From: Athripsodes cinereus
Lineage: Eukaryota; Arthropoda; Insecta; Trichoptera; Leptoceridae
Assembly: GCA_947579605.1 (NCBI GenBank)
Contig: OX388322.1
Coordinates: 5,022,001 to 5,086,000 of the forward strand
Reading direction: 5' to 3'
DNA length: 64,000 bases
Notes under the pieces: model-generated
The model's database searches: none
Seen by the model: only the letters and a program-made list of their open reading frames with translations
What the model was told of the DNA's origin: nothing
Position numbers and translations under genes: made by a program
Shown here: one piece after another, positions 33,671 to 44,494 of the stretch
How the letters are laid out: every line of letters starts with the position of its first letter
How positions within the stretch are numbered: the stretch's first letter is position 1

Positions 33671-34628
33671 TAAGTATTTATAATAAAAGTTCTTGATATG
33701 GGTTAGGCGATGGGTATAATATATCGTCTGTACAGTTCCATTACTCGTAAAAATGTCTTACATATATTCCTGAAATCACAATTTTTGTGATTTTGATACA
33801 TTTACATAATGCTTTAAAACAACAGCATTGAAATACACTAAAAAAAGTCATACTGTTAAAGACATACGTTATCTTTGTTTTGATTTTTCATGACTTATTT
33901 TCTAATTGATTTGATTCGACTAATTTTATAATTGTTATAGTTTGATTTCCAATTATATTTTGTTCTTCGCCAATTGTTGTTCTGTTCCAACTGCGTTGTG
34001 TATAAGAATTGTGTTTTGTTTTTATGCATATTGTAACTAACATGTAAAAGGCTCACGCTGTGGATATATGTATAAATAAATGAATTAACAATTCAAAATA
34101 TATATTTGTGGAATTGAGTATTTAATAGATACACATATAAAAGGAACCGTGTTTTCTTTGCATAGTTATTTGTTTGTGGAGTTGAAAGAGTGGCCTTGGT
34201 GTTTTTTTCCATAGTTATTTGATTGTGGAATTCGATGAATTGCGTTGATTGTGTGTATTACCGTTTAAATAAAAAAAAAAATACTCGTTGAATTATAGAA
34301 TTGGACACTTGATATATCTTATATATTGAAAATTGTTGAGTACATTTTCCGCATCATCATTTATTATCGGCAATCTTTCAGTAGAAAAAGTTTAAATTGG
34401 ACATAGTACAACAAAAATAAAAGTATCTACTTACATATAAAAAATGAGATAAAACAGTCAAGTCATTGTACTAGGGCTCGTGTGTTCAAAGTTATCGAAT
34501 TACTTATATTATTTCCCATGGGATAAATCTATCCCATCTTCAACAATGTTAAAGAAAATATTGGATGACTATTTTAAGTTTTTATTTCAAGTTTTAAAAT
34601 ATTGAACATCCTCAATTCTGCTATGGAA
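33671..34628. other. Unassigned sequence with a LINE J tail
   Basis: 34028-34085 carries a plus-strand J end (CATGTAAAAGGCTCACGCTG, then ATAAATAAATG). The two stretches 34165-34250 share a repeated 'TAGTTATTTG-TTGTGGA' word. Otherwise nothing. Confidence 0.45.
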
Positions 34629-34785
34629 AGACCTCAAAGAGAAAAGTTGATGACATTGTCCAGATTATGGAAAAACCGAAAATGGTATCGTATTGCTCGA
34701 GATAGGAAAGTGTGGAAAAGTTTTGTAGAGACCTATATCCAGCAGTGGAGAGAAGAGGGCTAGCAGTAAGTAAGTAAATAAGTAA
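34629..34785 (+). mobile_element. RTE-type LINE C-terminus with (TAAG)n tail
   Basis: Open frame of 44 codons to TAG at 34761-34763, including LWKNRKWYRIARDRKVWKSF and VETYIQQWREEG. The arrangement (W)xxIARDRxxWxxxxExYxQQW-stop is characteristic of RTE-clade polyprotein ends. A CAGTAAGTAAGTAAATAAGT tail follows at once. Distinct from family B. Confidence 0.8.
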
Positions 34786-35472
34786 TTCAGCGATGAGGTT
34801 TTTATTTATTTTTATATTCTCTTACAAACATACAGTTATAACATAAGTAACAATACACAGCCAAATCAATTACAATAATTAATAAACCAGCAAAGAAAAT
34901 GCCAAAACATTTTGCCCTTTCAGATTTGAGGACTTTTGCAGTGACAACTGCTGATATAAAAATAGTCCACTACTATAAAGTAGCATTATTTTGACTCAAA
35001 GAATCTAGATTCATATATTCATTCAAAAGCTTGCAATATTGTGAACTTCTAAAAGCATACAGCGAGTTTCAAAACATAAACCTTGTACCAGGAAGTTTGA
35101 GACTACAAAATCATTTCTCAATTTTCATATCGAGATGTAATAGAATTTAAAAAAATAATGACGGGTTATACTAAAATATTTGACTGCATATCAAAAGGAA
35201 TATTGATTGTGTATGATAGTTTTGTAACTATAACTAATAAAATGACATCCAACAATTCACTGACCTATAACTTTTACCCTACGAATAAAATTGTTGTTCC
35301 TAACCCCTATATATTGTTGTTAACGATATAATCGAGTCAATTAGTTTATGCACTAAGAATAATAGTGAGAGTAGTGATGATTACAAATGACCTATCACTG
35401 GTATTTTAATGAAATGTGAATTGTTACGATGGGAACAGTAGCATTTGATGAGCATTAATGCACGCATAATTA
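34786..35472. other. Unassigned AT-rich sequence
   Basis: Nothing recognised. Confidence 0.4.
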
Positions 35473-35474
35473 TA

Positions 35475-36769
35475 ACGGGTTGTTCAACAAGAACTTTGTT
35501 TTTTAATTGTGGCAACACCAGCAACATGATAGTTTTGACATTTAATTTTTTGACGTATTCGTAGTGGATGCATTGGCAATTGTTGCAATGAATTCAATTT
35601 CGCTTGAAAATCGCATTAAAATAATTAAAATCCATTATGAAAATGGTGGTTCTGCTAAAGTGACATTTCGTCAAATTCGTGATATTTTCGGACAACATAA
35701 TCGTCCTTCTGAGACCGCTATTAAGAATTTGGTCGCTAAATTTGAGTCGACAGGCTCGATACAAAATGTGTTAACACCAACGCGTGTACGACCGGGTCGT
35801 TCAACTGAAAACATCGCAGCCGTGAGCCACAGTGTTGAAGCAGATCCAAATTTGTCAATTCCTCGACGTTCTCGACAATTGGGGTTATCCAAAACCACCA
35901 CATGGCGAATTTTGCGTAAGGATTTGGCTTTGAAGCCTTACAAGGTTCAACTGGTGCAGGAATTGAAGCCGAACGACCATTCAAATCGCCGTAGATTCGC
36001 TCAATTCATTCAGGAACAACCCGCTGGTTTTTCTGAAAAAATCATTTTTTCAGACGAAGCCCATTTTCACTTGTCAGGGTACGTCAACAAGCAAAATTGC
36101 CGCATTTGGGCTTCTGAAAATCCTAGAGCAATTATTGAGAAGCCGTTGCATGCTCAGCGTGTCACTGTATGGTGCGCTATGTGGTCTGGAGGCGTGATTG
36201 GGCCGTTTTTTTTCGAAGATGAGACTGGAAATGCGGTAACGGTCAATGGATCACGCTATCGCAAGATGTTGACAACTCAATTTTGGCCTATTATTGATGA
36301 CGTGGATATCACTGACATGTGGTTTCAACAGGACGGTGCCACATGTCACACAGCCAATGAAACGATCAATTTATTGCAAACCAAATTTCCCGATCGCATG
36401 ATTTCACGAAACTCAGCTGTTAAGTGGCCAGCCAGATCGTGTGATTTAACGCCACTGGATTATTTTTGTGGGGCTATGTTAAGGACAGAGTCTATACGGA
36501 GCCAATCGAATCGATTGCAGCCTTAAAACTCAAAATCCGTGATGTGATTAGCGAAATAGTCCCGCCATTTTGCCAAAAAGTGATTAAAAACTTTGATGAA
36601 AGAATCGACATCTGTCAGCGTGCTTGTGGTGGACATTTGTCAGATATCATTTTTCATGCATAATTGCCAAACTTTTCTCTTTGTAATTCAATAAAAATTT
36701 TAATCATCTTCATCAAATTTTTTTGTTTTATTTTGTTTTAAAAAACAAAGTCCTTGTTGAAAAACCCTT
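35475..36769 (+). mobile_element. mariner transposon, rosa-like, 1,295 bp
   Basis: Bounded by inverted terminal repeats of about 32 bp (left 35475-35506, right 36738-36769); the shared core is TTCAACAAG-ACTTTGTTTT with four mismatches in all. The TA target duplication lies at 35473-35474 and 36770-36771. One transposase frame fills the interior and an AATAAA signal lies at 36690. Length, TA duplication and D,D41D catalytic spacing place it in the mariner family, rosa-like group (first reported from the fruit fly Ceratitis rosa). It is the only DNA transposon in the window with a near-complete transposase. Confidence 0.95.
35588..36663 (+). pseudogene. mariner transposase, broken by a 1-base deletion
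   Basis: Cut-and-paste transposase of the IS630-Tc1-mariner superfamily, acting in the nucleus on the element's own terminal repeats. Start chosen at ATG 35588 (MNSISLENRI); the frame is open upstream to a GTG, which a eukaryote would not use. Residues about 1-125 form the bipartite helix-turn-helix DNA-binding region (RQIRDIF...ETAIKNLVAKFES and RRSRQLGLSKTTTWRILRK). The DDE domain follows: D156 in IFSDEAHFHL, D249 in WFQQDGATCHTA, D291 in LTPLDYF, with 41 residues between the second and third Asp. A T is missing from the T-run at 36463-36467, just after DYF, so the frame runs on to a stop at 36526. The proper C-terminus (WGYVKDRVY ... SDIIFHA) continues in the next frame to 36663. No other lesion is visible; about 358 residues if uninterrupted. 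Confidence 0.9.
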
Positions 36770-36771
36770 TA

Positions 36772-37162
36772 TATTATGTGGTCCCCATCGAGCTAATACT
36801 ATAAAAAGGCATTCAGGATTTTAGGCATATTTCATAACTGAACCGAGGATGAATATTTTTCGTGATGTTCAAAACACTTGCCTTTTTTTTTGGGAAACAC
36901 AATCATAAAATCTTAAAAGTAAGAGACTTATTTCTTCCTAGGGCCTCCTCGTCTTTTTATCTTATATTTCTATACTATACATTGACTCCAAATGTTGATA
37001 TTTTTTACACAGCATGGAGAAATCGAATTATTATTATAATATTTCAGATGTTTCGTGATTAACTTTGTGAAATACTATTTAAATTAATTTAAATATAATA
37101 ATAATTTTTGTATAAAATATAAGACATCACTGTATTTTCTAATTATTTTTATTCCTTTAATT
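36772..37162. other. Unassigned AT-rich sequence
   Basis: 36865-36950 may be a very old family A scrap. Nothing else. Confidence 0.35.
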
Positions 37163-37470
37163 TTCCATGGAGCACCCGAAAACTTGTGGCAAAGAATTGG
37201 TATCCCACTCTTTACCATAAGTTTGCAAGCGTGCTCTTAAAGTCAGATGTTCGATAAAATTAAGGCATTTGACATGTGTATAAGGTTGTATTTGGGTTTA
37301 TTATTTACATTTATATTCAAATAAAGGCGTTCACATTTAGCGATGTGCTTTGCCACACATCCTGTTTGTTTTAATATTTTGTTGAAACGGAGAGGACAGC
37401 TTGTATGTTTATTATATGCAGCTAGTCTACTGGCTACCCCATTTGTAAGATATACCGTGATGGTATAGTA
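37163..37470 (+). mobile_element. Family A SINE interrupted by a SINE C fragment
   Basis: A blocks from CCATGGAGCACCCGAAAACT to ACCGTGATGGTATAGTA. At about 37275-37345 a 70-bp insert carries the 3' end of SINE C (TGTATAAGGTTGTATTTGGG). C therefore inserted after A here. Confidence 0.8.
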
Positions 37471-38195
37471 CGTAGTAGTAGTAGAAGTTATTTATTCAAG
37501 TAAGAACGTTTTCGAAATTACTAGTTTTTTTATTATCTTCAGTAACTTATTATTTGGTAAACATAATTTAATCATAATATAATTATAATGCTTGTTTTTA
37601 ATAAATACGTGGCTCAAACAAACAGTACTTAATGCAATATTAGCTCCTTAACCAGGATAGGGATCTGAAAAAGTATGCACGTGTTAAAAAAATTGTTTTC
37701 GAAAACGTACAATTATTTATTCAGCAAGCAATCATAGTTGGGATTTTATTTGCTTTAACGCGCTAGGACTAACTACCAACATAGAGTATTTAGAAATTGA
37801 AACCCGCATGCATTTAAGTCGAAATGTACGTACAAAATCTCTATGTATTTAGGAAAATAAATAAAGGGTCCATGTATGTATATTTATGAAAGAGCATGTA
37901 ACGGTTACGATGAAACTTAATCTAGCGCGACAGTTTAGCAATTTGTTTATTTTGTAAAGCCGCCACTGTCCTCTGCACACAGTGTCGTTTTTGAGATGGT
38001 TAGTGGAAACGTGGAGTAACTAATATTTTATTTAGACGGGTATCAGATAGTTTGTTGAATCAATTTATCTATATTGTATCACGGCATCTCCCACAAGTCA
38101 AGTTGGCAGTTAGATACTTGTCTATTGCACAAATATTTGTCGTCTTTTTCGTGAGTTAAAAAAGTCACTAAAGATGGGTGTTCGTATTTCTTAAT
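37471..38195. other. Unassigned sequence with a family A scrap
   Basis: 38075-38110 resembles the A terminus on the minus strand (ATCACGGCATCTCCCACAAG). Otherwise nothing. Confidence 0.45.
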
Positions 38196-38764
38196 CGTAC
38201 CTACTAGATGAAAAATGTGGTAAGACACATAAAATATATTTCATGAATCCCTTTCATTTATACAATTTATCAAATATTACAGAAAAATTTATAACTATTT
38301 TATTCCGTAATGACTTGTCAGTAACATAAATTATTAACAACGTAAGTTTTTATCGAAAATCTTTGTAAGAGTTTAAACATACAATGATAGTTTTGACTAC
38401 CTTTTCACTGGGACGTGATCTTGCCATGAAATTAATTTTTAAACGGCTATTTTATTCCTAAATTTTCTTCCTTTTTTTTTTTTTCGTACCTACTATATGA
38501 AAAATGTGGTAAGACACATAAAATATATTTCATGATTCCCTTTCATTTATACAATTTATCAAATATTACAGAAAAATTTATAACTATTTTATTCCGTAAT
38601 GACTTGTCAGTATCATAAATTATTAACAACGTAAGTTTTTATCGAAAATCTTTGTAAGAGTTTAAACATACAATGATAGTTTTGACTACCTTTTCACTGG
38701 GACGTGATCTTGCCATGAAATTAATATTTAAACGGCTATTTTATTCCTAAATTTTCTTCCTTTT
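38196..38764. repeat. 289-bp tandem duplication
   Basis: Copies begin CGTACCTACTAGATGAAAAA (38196) and CGTACCTACTATATGAAAAA (38485). Only about five substitutions separate them; a T-run marks the junction (38472-38484). No coding potential. A recent segmental event. Confidence 0.95.
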
Positions 38765-38799
38765 CCTCTTTCTCTCGTCTTTTATAATAAATTTATTAG

Positions 38800-39087
38800 C
38801 CAATCAGAATCCTCGATTAGAGAACCATGTCTACACAATGCAGCATTATGTAGAATCTAATCGGAAGAAGTGAGAAAGGTGTCCCAACGCTTACGAATTG
38901 GCTCAAGGCTGGCTTAAATGATCCCTTAAGCGTTGCGTTTGGACACCTTTCTCACTTTTTCCGATTAGATTCTACACAATGTTGCATTGTGTAGACATGG
39001 TTCTCTAATCGAGGTTTCTGATTGGTTTTGTCATCTGCACCCAAATCCGGTTAAACAATAAAAAAATTAGTAAATATTCTAAACATT
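38800..39087. mobile_element. Foldback family K, palindromic copy
   Basis: Arms of about 95 bp: left CCAATCAGAATCCTCGATTA ... GAGAAAGGTGTCC, right GGACACCTTTCTCACTTTTT ... CTAATCGAGGTTTCTGATTGG. The loop (about 38895-38935) holds ACGAATTGGCTCAAGGCTGG. 39026-39087 (CATCTGCACCCAAATCCGGT) matches 7625-7690, so the palindrome is the core of a longer element. Related words at 28980, 47100 and 61755. Confidence 0.85.
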
Positions 39088-39707
39088 AAATAAATTAGTT
39101 TTAGTTCATCCACCTTTACATTTTTTCTTTCGTTTATGTATTTAGTGTCTTGCATGTTACATAAAACACTGTATAAGGACTTATTTTTTTTTTACAATGA
39201 TGTATACTTTTTGTTGTGTTTTTTAAAAATTACTTTACTGTATTTAGATATTTTAATAAGCTAGGCCACTTCTCCTCTGATTGCCGCATTTCTCTGCAAT
39301 AGATAAACTCTTCGTTGCCCAATGATTTATTTATCCATCATCCACAAAACCTGCACAGCAATATTTTCATTACCGCATAAACATATAGAATACATTTTTC
39401 CATAACAAATAAGGGTGTATGAAACAAATACACTCCATGACTATGTGAGTGATTGCATGTTGACTTTTCGGAACATATTTATTTATTTACTTCGGGTTTA
39501 GATCACAAAATAAAAATAATAAAACTACTTCAGCTGGTGACAATATTACAAATTCATCCTCAAATAAACATAACGTACTTAAACAATACACCAGTACTAA
39601 ATTTAAAAGTGTTCATTTGTGTAATTTTGACAAAATTTATCACACTAACAAATGCGAACAAGTATTGGTCTATGAAATTTATCGTTTCGTTTCATGTAGT
39701 CGATTAG
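39088..39707. other. Unassigned AT-rich sequence
   Basis: Nothing recognised. Confidence 0.4.
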
Positions 39708-39875
39708 TTACATAAATTTATTAACACCAATAGCTTGACAACCCTTCATGGACCAAGTCCAGCAATCATCGTTAATGTCTTCTACCTTGATACACAGTTC
39801 TGCAATACTTGTGTCCGTTATTGTGCCCATCCATACAGGCAAAAATGTTTTGATCTTAAACTTTTTTGATTTTTT
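39708..39875 (-). other. Coding-like segment of unknown identity
   Basis: Minus strand is open for 55 codons to TAA at 39708-39710; part reads LPVWMGTITDTSIAELCIKV, then EDINDDCWTWSMKGCQAIG, then VNKFM-stop. It is clearly less AT-rich than its flanks and its composition is protein-like (spaced Trp and Cys). Could be a terminal exon of a host gene on the minus strand or the end of a mobile-element protein. No acceptor of good quality is seen at its 5' side (KKSKKFKIK is probably non-coding). I do not recognise it. Confidence 0.35.
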
Positions 39876-39899
39876 TTAAAAAGATATATCTGCGTTTTT

Positions 39900-40040
39900 A
39901 ATATGAACCCAAATATAACCTTATACACCTTTAACGGGTAGCTAAAAGCTTGTGTCGTGAAAGGGGAGTTTTGCCAGTAGCTAGGATCGAACCGCACACC
40001 TCTTTTGCATGAGGCCGAGACTCTTCCAGGCTACTGATAA
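39900..40040 (-). mobile_element. tRNA-derived SINE family C
   Basis: Minus-strand copy including the box B region (complement of GCTAGGATCGAACCGC) and the complement of CCTTATACACCTTTAACGGG. Box A region partly deleted. Confidence 0.8.
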
Positions 40041-40194
40041 ACTCAAATTCTATATTTATCATGGAGTTTCAGCCATTTTAATTTGATCTTTGAACGCCAT
40101 GCAAGGTCTCCCAGAGAAGATAGACTGAAACAATGACGGAAGCCATCCTCCAATATTTATGTCATTAAAGACGCCTTGATTCATTGTTAGACTT

Positions 40195-40325
40195 AGACAT
40201 ACCTAATTTTATTTTTTATGAATTTATTCATTTTTTTCTGTACGTAAATCACAATAAATACAATTAAATGAAAAAAATGCATTCAAATTAGATATAATCA
40301 ATATACATAGGGCGAGTTTTATTTT
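40195..40325 (-). mobile_element. LINE family F, 3' UTR end
   Basis: Minus strand: AAACTCGCCCTATGTATATT at the 5' side and ACGTACAGAAAAAAATGAAT tail. Stem decayed; hairpin I absent. Confidence 0.6.
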
Positions 40326-41390
40326 TAAAATTAAATTTTAAGACAGCCATTATTCTGTTTTTACACCGTAACTATTACCGAACAAGTTTAAGTGCATATT
40401 GTGTGCTCGTTTCATCAAACACTGGAAGCATGCAATTAGGTTTAAGAATCAATTACTTTTATTGTTTCAACACGGCAAAAGATGTGGGTCTCAGGAAGAA
40501 GATATTTATACCTAATAATATTATAGTATTATGTGGATAAGAGTTCTGTTCAAGATCTATGTATATTTGTACCCCAACACAAATTACATCATATAGGGGG
40601 TCAATGCATCAATTATTACATTATAATTAATTGGTGACCCCTCGAAATATAACAAGTACTAAGTATGTTTTTGATTCATGGATACACTAGTGCCACGATT
40701 TTCTGTTTTTACAATCCCTTTTAATTAAACATTTTCACGTTTTTTGATCTTTTATTGGTTATATCTTGGGTAGATGGCGCTCTTGCAGCTGCCTGAACCC
40801 ACAACTTCTCTTTCTTTTTAATTCAAAATAATAGTTAAACATCAACTAATTTTATATTTTTTTCATTCCGTCTAAAATACAGTGTAGTTTATTTAATTAT
40901 GTTGTTTTTAATGTTTATTGTGCTAAAGATTATATAATAAAATGTAAAAATAAAAACATGCAAAATAAATCTAATAAAAATTTGTGACAATTATATTTAA
41001 CCAATTTTTCATTATAAAAGTAGTAAAGAATAAATTATAATGTGAAATAATAGTGTAAATGCGCCCTTGAGATGATTTGAATCATGAAAACGGCGCAATA
41101 TAAATAATCCAATAATACATAATGTTTAGTTAGTAGTAAAATTTTTCCAGTAGTAAGTTGTTTTATTGTTATATTTATGGAAATTAAAATAAAATAAAAA
41201 TAAATAAATAATAATATCTCAGTTATCAAGAGCAATAATGCGCTGGGCTGAAGGCAGAAAAGGAACAAGAAGGCTGATTAAGCAGGAAATTACAAAAGTC
41301 AGGAAATAGGAGATTTAAAACTAAATAAATTAATTAATAACTAAAACAATATTGGCAAAATATGTAAAATATAAATATATATCTTTACAG
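40326..41390. other. Unassigned AT-rich sequence
   Basis: 41217-41300 is open on the plus strand (RAIMRWAEGRKGTRRLIKQE) but lies just 3' of a minus-strand LINE end and is probably its 3' UTR. Nothing else recognised. Confidence 0.35.
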
Positions 41391-41660
41391 AAAGTACCAA
41401 AAGCCGGACCTATCGCACATTCGATTACTTCCAGCCAACCCAGGCTATCCTAGACTACCGGATCTACTCGAGAGATAAAGTAAATCTGAATAATTTATTT
41501 GATGATGTTAGATGACTTGGTATTGGTGCCAACACTAGACAGTCTCAAGAGTGTTGGCAAAAAGAAAATCCTTCAATTTACTTCTGAAGGTGGCAATGTC
41601 CTCCATGCGCCATAAAACAACATATTGGAGACGATTCGCATTACCAGACCGACCTAAAAA
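41391..41660 (-). mobile_element. LINE family F, coding end plus 3' UTR
   Basis: Minus strand 41654 down to about 41541 reads GRSGNANRLQYVVLWRMEDI, then ATFRSKLKDFLFANTLETV and stop. Its 3' UTR continues into GGGTTGGCTGGAAGTAATCG, hairpin ATCG-loop-CGAT and GGTCC, the F signature. This is the only place where an F 3' UTR appears joined to its coding end. The open plus-strand frame at 41391-41515 is a shadow of it. Confidence 0.6.
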
Positions 41661-42382
41661 AAATTAAAACAAACATTCAGTGGGAACCAATTGTGCAGTC
41701 TCAATTGTAAAGCCTGGTAAACAATACAAAAGTAAAAAAACATCATAAAATAATAGAACTAACAAACCTTAAAGCAGTTGATAAACACTCACGAATCCTA
41801 ATATGGGACTCTATACTTATTTATATAAAATGATAAATTCACTTTTACACTCAAGAACAATATGAAAGAAAGTTTCAATCATTCTTGTAAGTATTATTGC
41901 GAAACGAAAGGAAATTCTCTTGCAGATAAAATAAAACACAGTACCACCATATAAATCACCATAGACAATAATCCTAAGGTAGTATAAAACGATTACTATA
42001 ACACGCACGGGACACTTGAGGTTAAAGAAAAAGCTTACAAGGAAATCGCTTTGGGACATTTGACAAGAAATCCTTTGTGCAGAAATTATGAACCATGAAA
42101 TGTAACCCTTCCTAAAAAACTATCTCTCTGGGCCAATGATTTTGTAGTATTCAAATAAAGAATGGAATAGTTTGTTTCTAAATTTAAAATACAAACAGTT
42201 CGATGAATGAATGTGTAAATATTTTGTTACGTTCGTGAAGTTTGTGGAAAAGAATAAATCATACACTTTTTAATCTTGTTTTCGAGTATCCTGTAAAAGA
42301 AAAGTAATAAAAAATCACAAAGTAGGTACCTACTCACTATCTTCAAAGTGTTTCAATACACATTTGTAAGAAATCGTGTTAT
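41661..42382. other. Unassigned AT-rich sequence
   Basis: A family A scrap (TTTTCGAGTATCCTGTAAAA) at 42281-42300. Otherwise nothing. Confidence 0.4.
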
Positions 42383-42643
42383 AATTCTGTACCTGAGAGC
42401 CATTTAGTCTTAAGTACTAAAATGCAATTTTCGAATTCAATTTTTTAATCGAAAAATCTCGACATTTTACTAGTAATAAGATGTATATAGTATATACAGC
42501 TTATTGCATAGACCCTATAGTATAGACCCTAAGCATTTCTGTACTTAAGATTCACGACTTATGTGTAATTTTCGCTTTTTTCGTAGCTTTGGCATTTTTG
42601 TCAAAAATGCACTTAAGTCCTAATGGCTCTCAGGTACAGAATT
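42383..42643. mobile_element. Foldback MITE, 261 bp
   Basis: Left end AATTCTGTACCTGAGAGCCA (42383) and right end TGGCTCTCAGGTACAGAATT (to 42643) are perfect complements for 20 bp and then diverge gradually through the TTAAGT block. Flanks read TAT on both sides, a possible 3-bp duplication. Confidence 0.85.
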
Positions 42644-42734
42644 TATTTCCTATTGTGAAACTATAAAGATGTATTGAAAGTTTATGAAACATTCGTGTAT
42701 TTATTTTATCCGGATAAATTCTTATTTAATCATT

Positions 42735-42850
42735 TCGGCATCTACCATAAATGAGGTAACCAATAGACTAACTGCATTTAATATACATGCAAGTTGTATT
42801 TTACGTACCTACCAAAATATGTTATTTAAGATGGGTCTCAATATTAGACG
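42735..42850 (-). mobile_element. Family A SINE, diverged 3' half
   Basis: TTTCGGCATCTACCATAAAT, then GTAACCAATAGACTAACTGC and AAGATGGGTCTCAATATTAG. Confidence 0.6.
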
Positions 42851-43714
42851 CTAAATACTATTGGTCTACGAATACTTGCCTTTTTCAAGATGTCGTGTTG
42901 CTGAATTGTCTTATACGTAAGGTTTTACGAGCACTTGAGATTAAGATGACAGCAAAATCTAACAAAAACAATAGTCATTTTGTATTATTTTAGAATTTTT
43001 GACAAAATCGGGTGCCTGAGACTGGATTTACTTACTATGAAGTGTAGACCTTAATCATTATTTCCATTGTTAATAGCTCACGGTTAATCATTCCAATCAA
43101 TTCAACTGCAGAAACGAGCAGAAACATTATGTTTACAAGCGAAAATTTCTGAGGCACGTGATAAGCATGATACAAACGAATTCGGAATGTTGCCCGGGCT
43201 TAAAAAAATACTCTTAACCAAGTCTCGAGTTGATTCATAAGCATCAAAACTCTATATCATGATGATGATGATTTGGCGCCGTTTAACAGTCCCTAGACCG
43301 TCTAAAGGGCGCCTATTATTTTTATTTAACTATTATAAAATTTTGAAAGCACTTTTAATTGTCACAAATTTGATTATAATGCAAGACTTTTATGTGAGAT
43401 CCATTTGTAGGTATTATTATTGTAACAAATTTTGTTCACTAATTCATACATTTTTGAATTTGAAATTTTTAACTAGTTTAAAAGTAATAACACCCAAAAA
43501 TATTAACTTCATAAAACTATTGAAACTAAAAACAATGTATTAAAATTTTGTTAATTTGAATCATTATTAGACAATAATATTTTATTTTGAAAGATGAGAC
43601 GTCATGCATTCCTAAAAAGCAGTAAACATAATTATGAAAAATGAGACATCATGCATTCCTAAAAAGCAGTTTACATGTACAACATATCTTTGTAGTTAAT
43701 TACTATTCAAATAG
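42851..43714. other. Unassigned sequence with a short tandem pair
   Basis: GATGAGACGTCATGCATTCC and the related ATGAGACATCATGCATTCCT are 42-45 bp apart near 43593 and 43638. Nothing else. Confidence 0.45.
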
Positions 43715-43785
43715 GTAGGCTAGCGGTCTATACATTCGCCTTATAAGCGAGGGACCGTTGGTTCAATTCTTGGAGTGAACAGAAT
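43715..43785 (+). mobile_element. tRNA-like SINE head
   Basis: GGTAGGCTAGCGGTCTATAC (box A-like), TCGC-CTTATAA-GCGA forming a perfect anticodon-type stem-loop, then box B-like TTGGTTCAATTCT. No clean acceptor stem, so this is a SINE head or tRNA pseudogene and not a working tRNA gene. Confidence 0.55.
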
Positions 43786-43919
43786 GATACTGCTTGTTTC
43801 CGTAGTTGAATTTATTGTAATGAACTTGAGTGATTCGAAATTAAAAAATCAAAAAATTGTCATATTCCGTGCCTGGTATTTCATGGAATCAAAATCGCTC
43901 TGCTTAATAAAAGTGTTTA

Positions 43920-44065
43920 GTTTTTATTATTTTATTTATTTATTTTATTCTTCACTGTACATTGTTTATAGTAATACATATTACATAGAAAATATTAGTT
44001 TATACAAATCAATATCCAGAGGGCGAGTTTATCGCTAATATGCGATGTCTTCCCACCAACCCGGG
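43920..44065 (-). mobile_element. LINE family F, 3' UTR and tail
   Basis: Minus strand: GTTGGTGGGAAGACATCGCA hairpin ATCGC-ATATTA-GCGAT, AACTCGCCCTC, closing stem CAATGTACAG, then TGAAGAATAAAATAAATAAA. 5' half of the long stem carries two mutations. Confidence 0.8.
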
Positions 44066-44494
44066 TTATTTTATTCCTTATGTTTTTCACAAAAAAAAAA
44101 ATGTTGAGTATACTTACCAAACAACATTGTTTTTCACTCATTTTCATTCTATTTCCATTCGCATCCTCACAAAAAATCTTTTCACTCTTCAACAACTTAC
44201 CTCCAATTCTCATCTCGTACAATCAAAAAGGATCCGAAACAAAGACAAATCAGACACAAAAGGAAATAAGAGCATTTGAAGAGAAATAAGAGAGGAGAAG
44301 AAGGATAAGGAGGGATGAAAGAAGATGTGGAATTAGAAATTTAGAAGATGCTTTATATATCCTTATAACTATACAGCAAGAACAGCATCTAATCAAAACT
44401 GAACGCACGCTGTTTGAATCAAAAATCTTACTTGGTTATTTTATTTCTATTTGTAAATTAAGAAAGTAATAGAAATAAATAACAAAACTTGTAT
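44066..44494. other. Unassigned sequence
   Basis: Overlapping short frames on both strands; none recognisable. A purine-rich GAGAAATAAGAGAGGAGAAG stretch near 44281. Confidence 0.4.

Noticed and set aside
41391..41515. Plus-strand exon-like frame after a good acceptor
   Set aside because: The opposite strand is the 3' UTR of a LINE F copy whose coding end lies next to it; the plus frame is a shadow.
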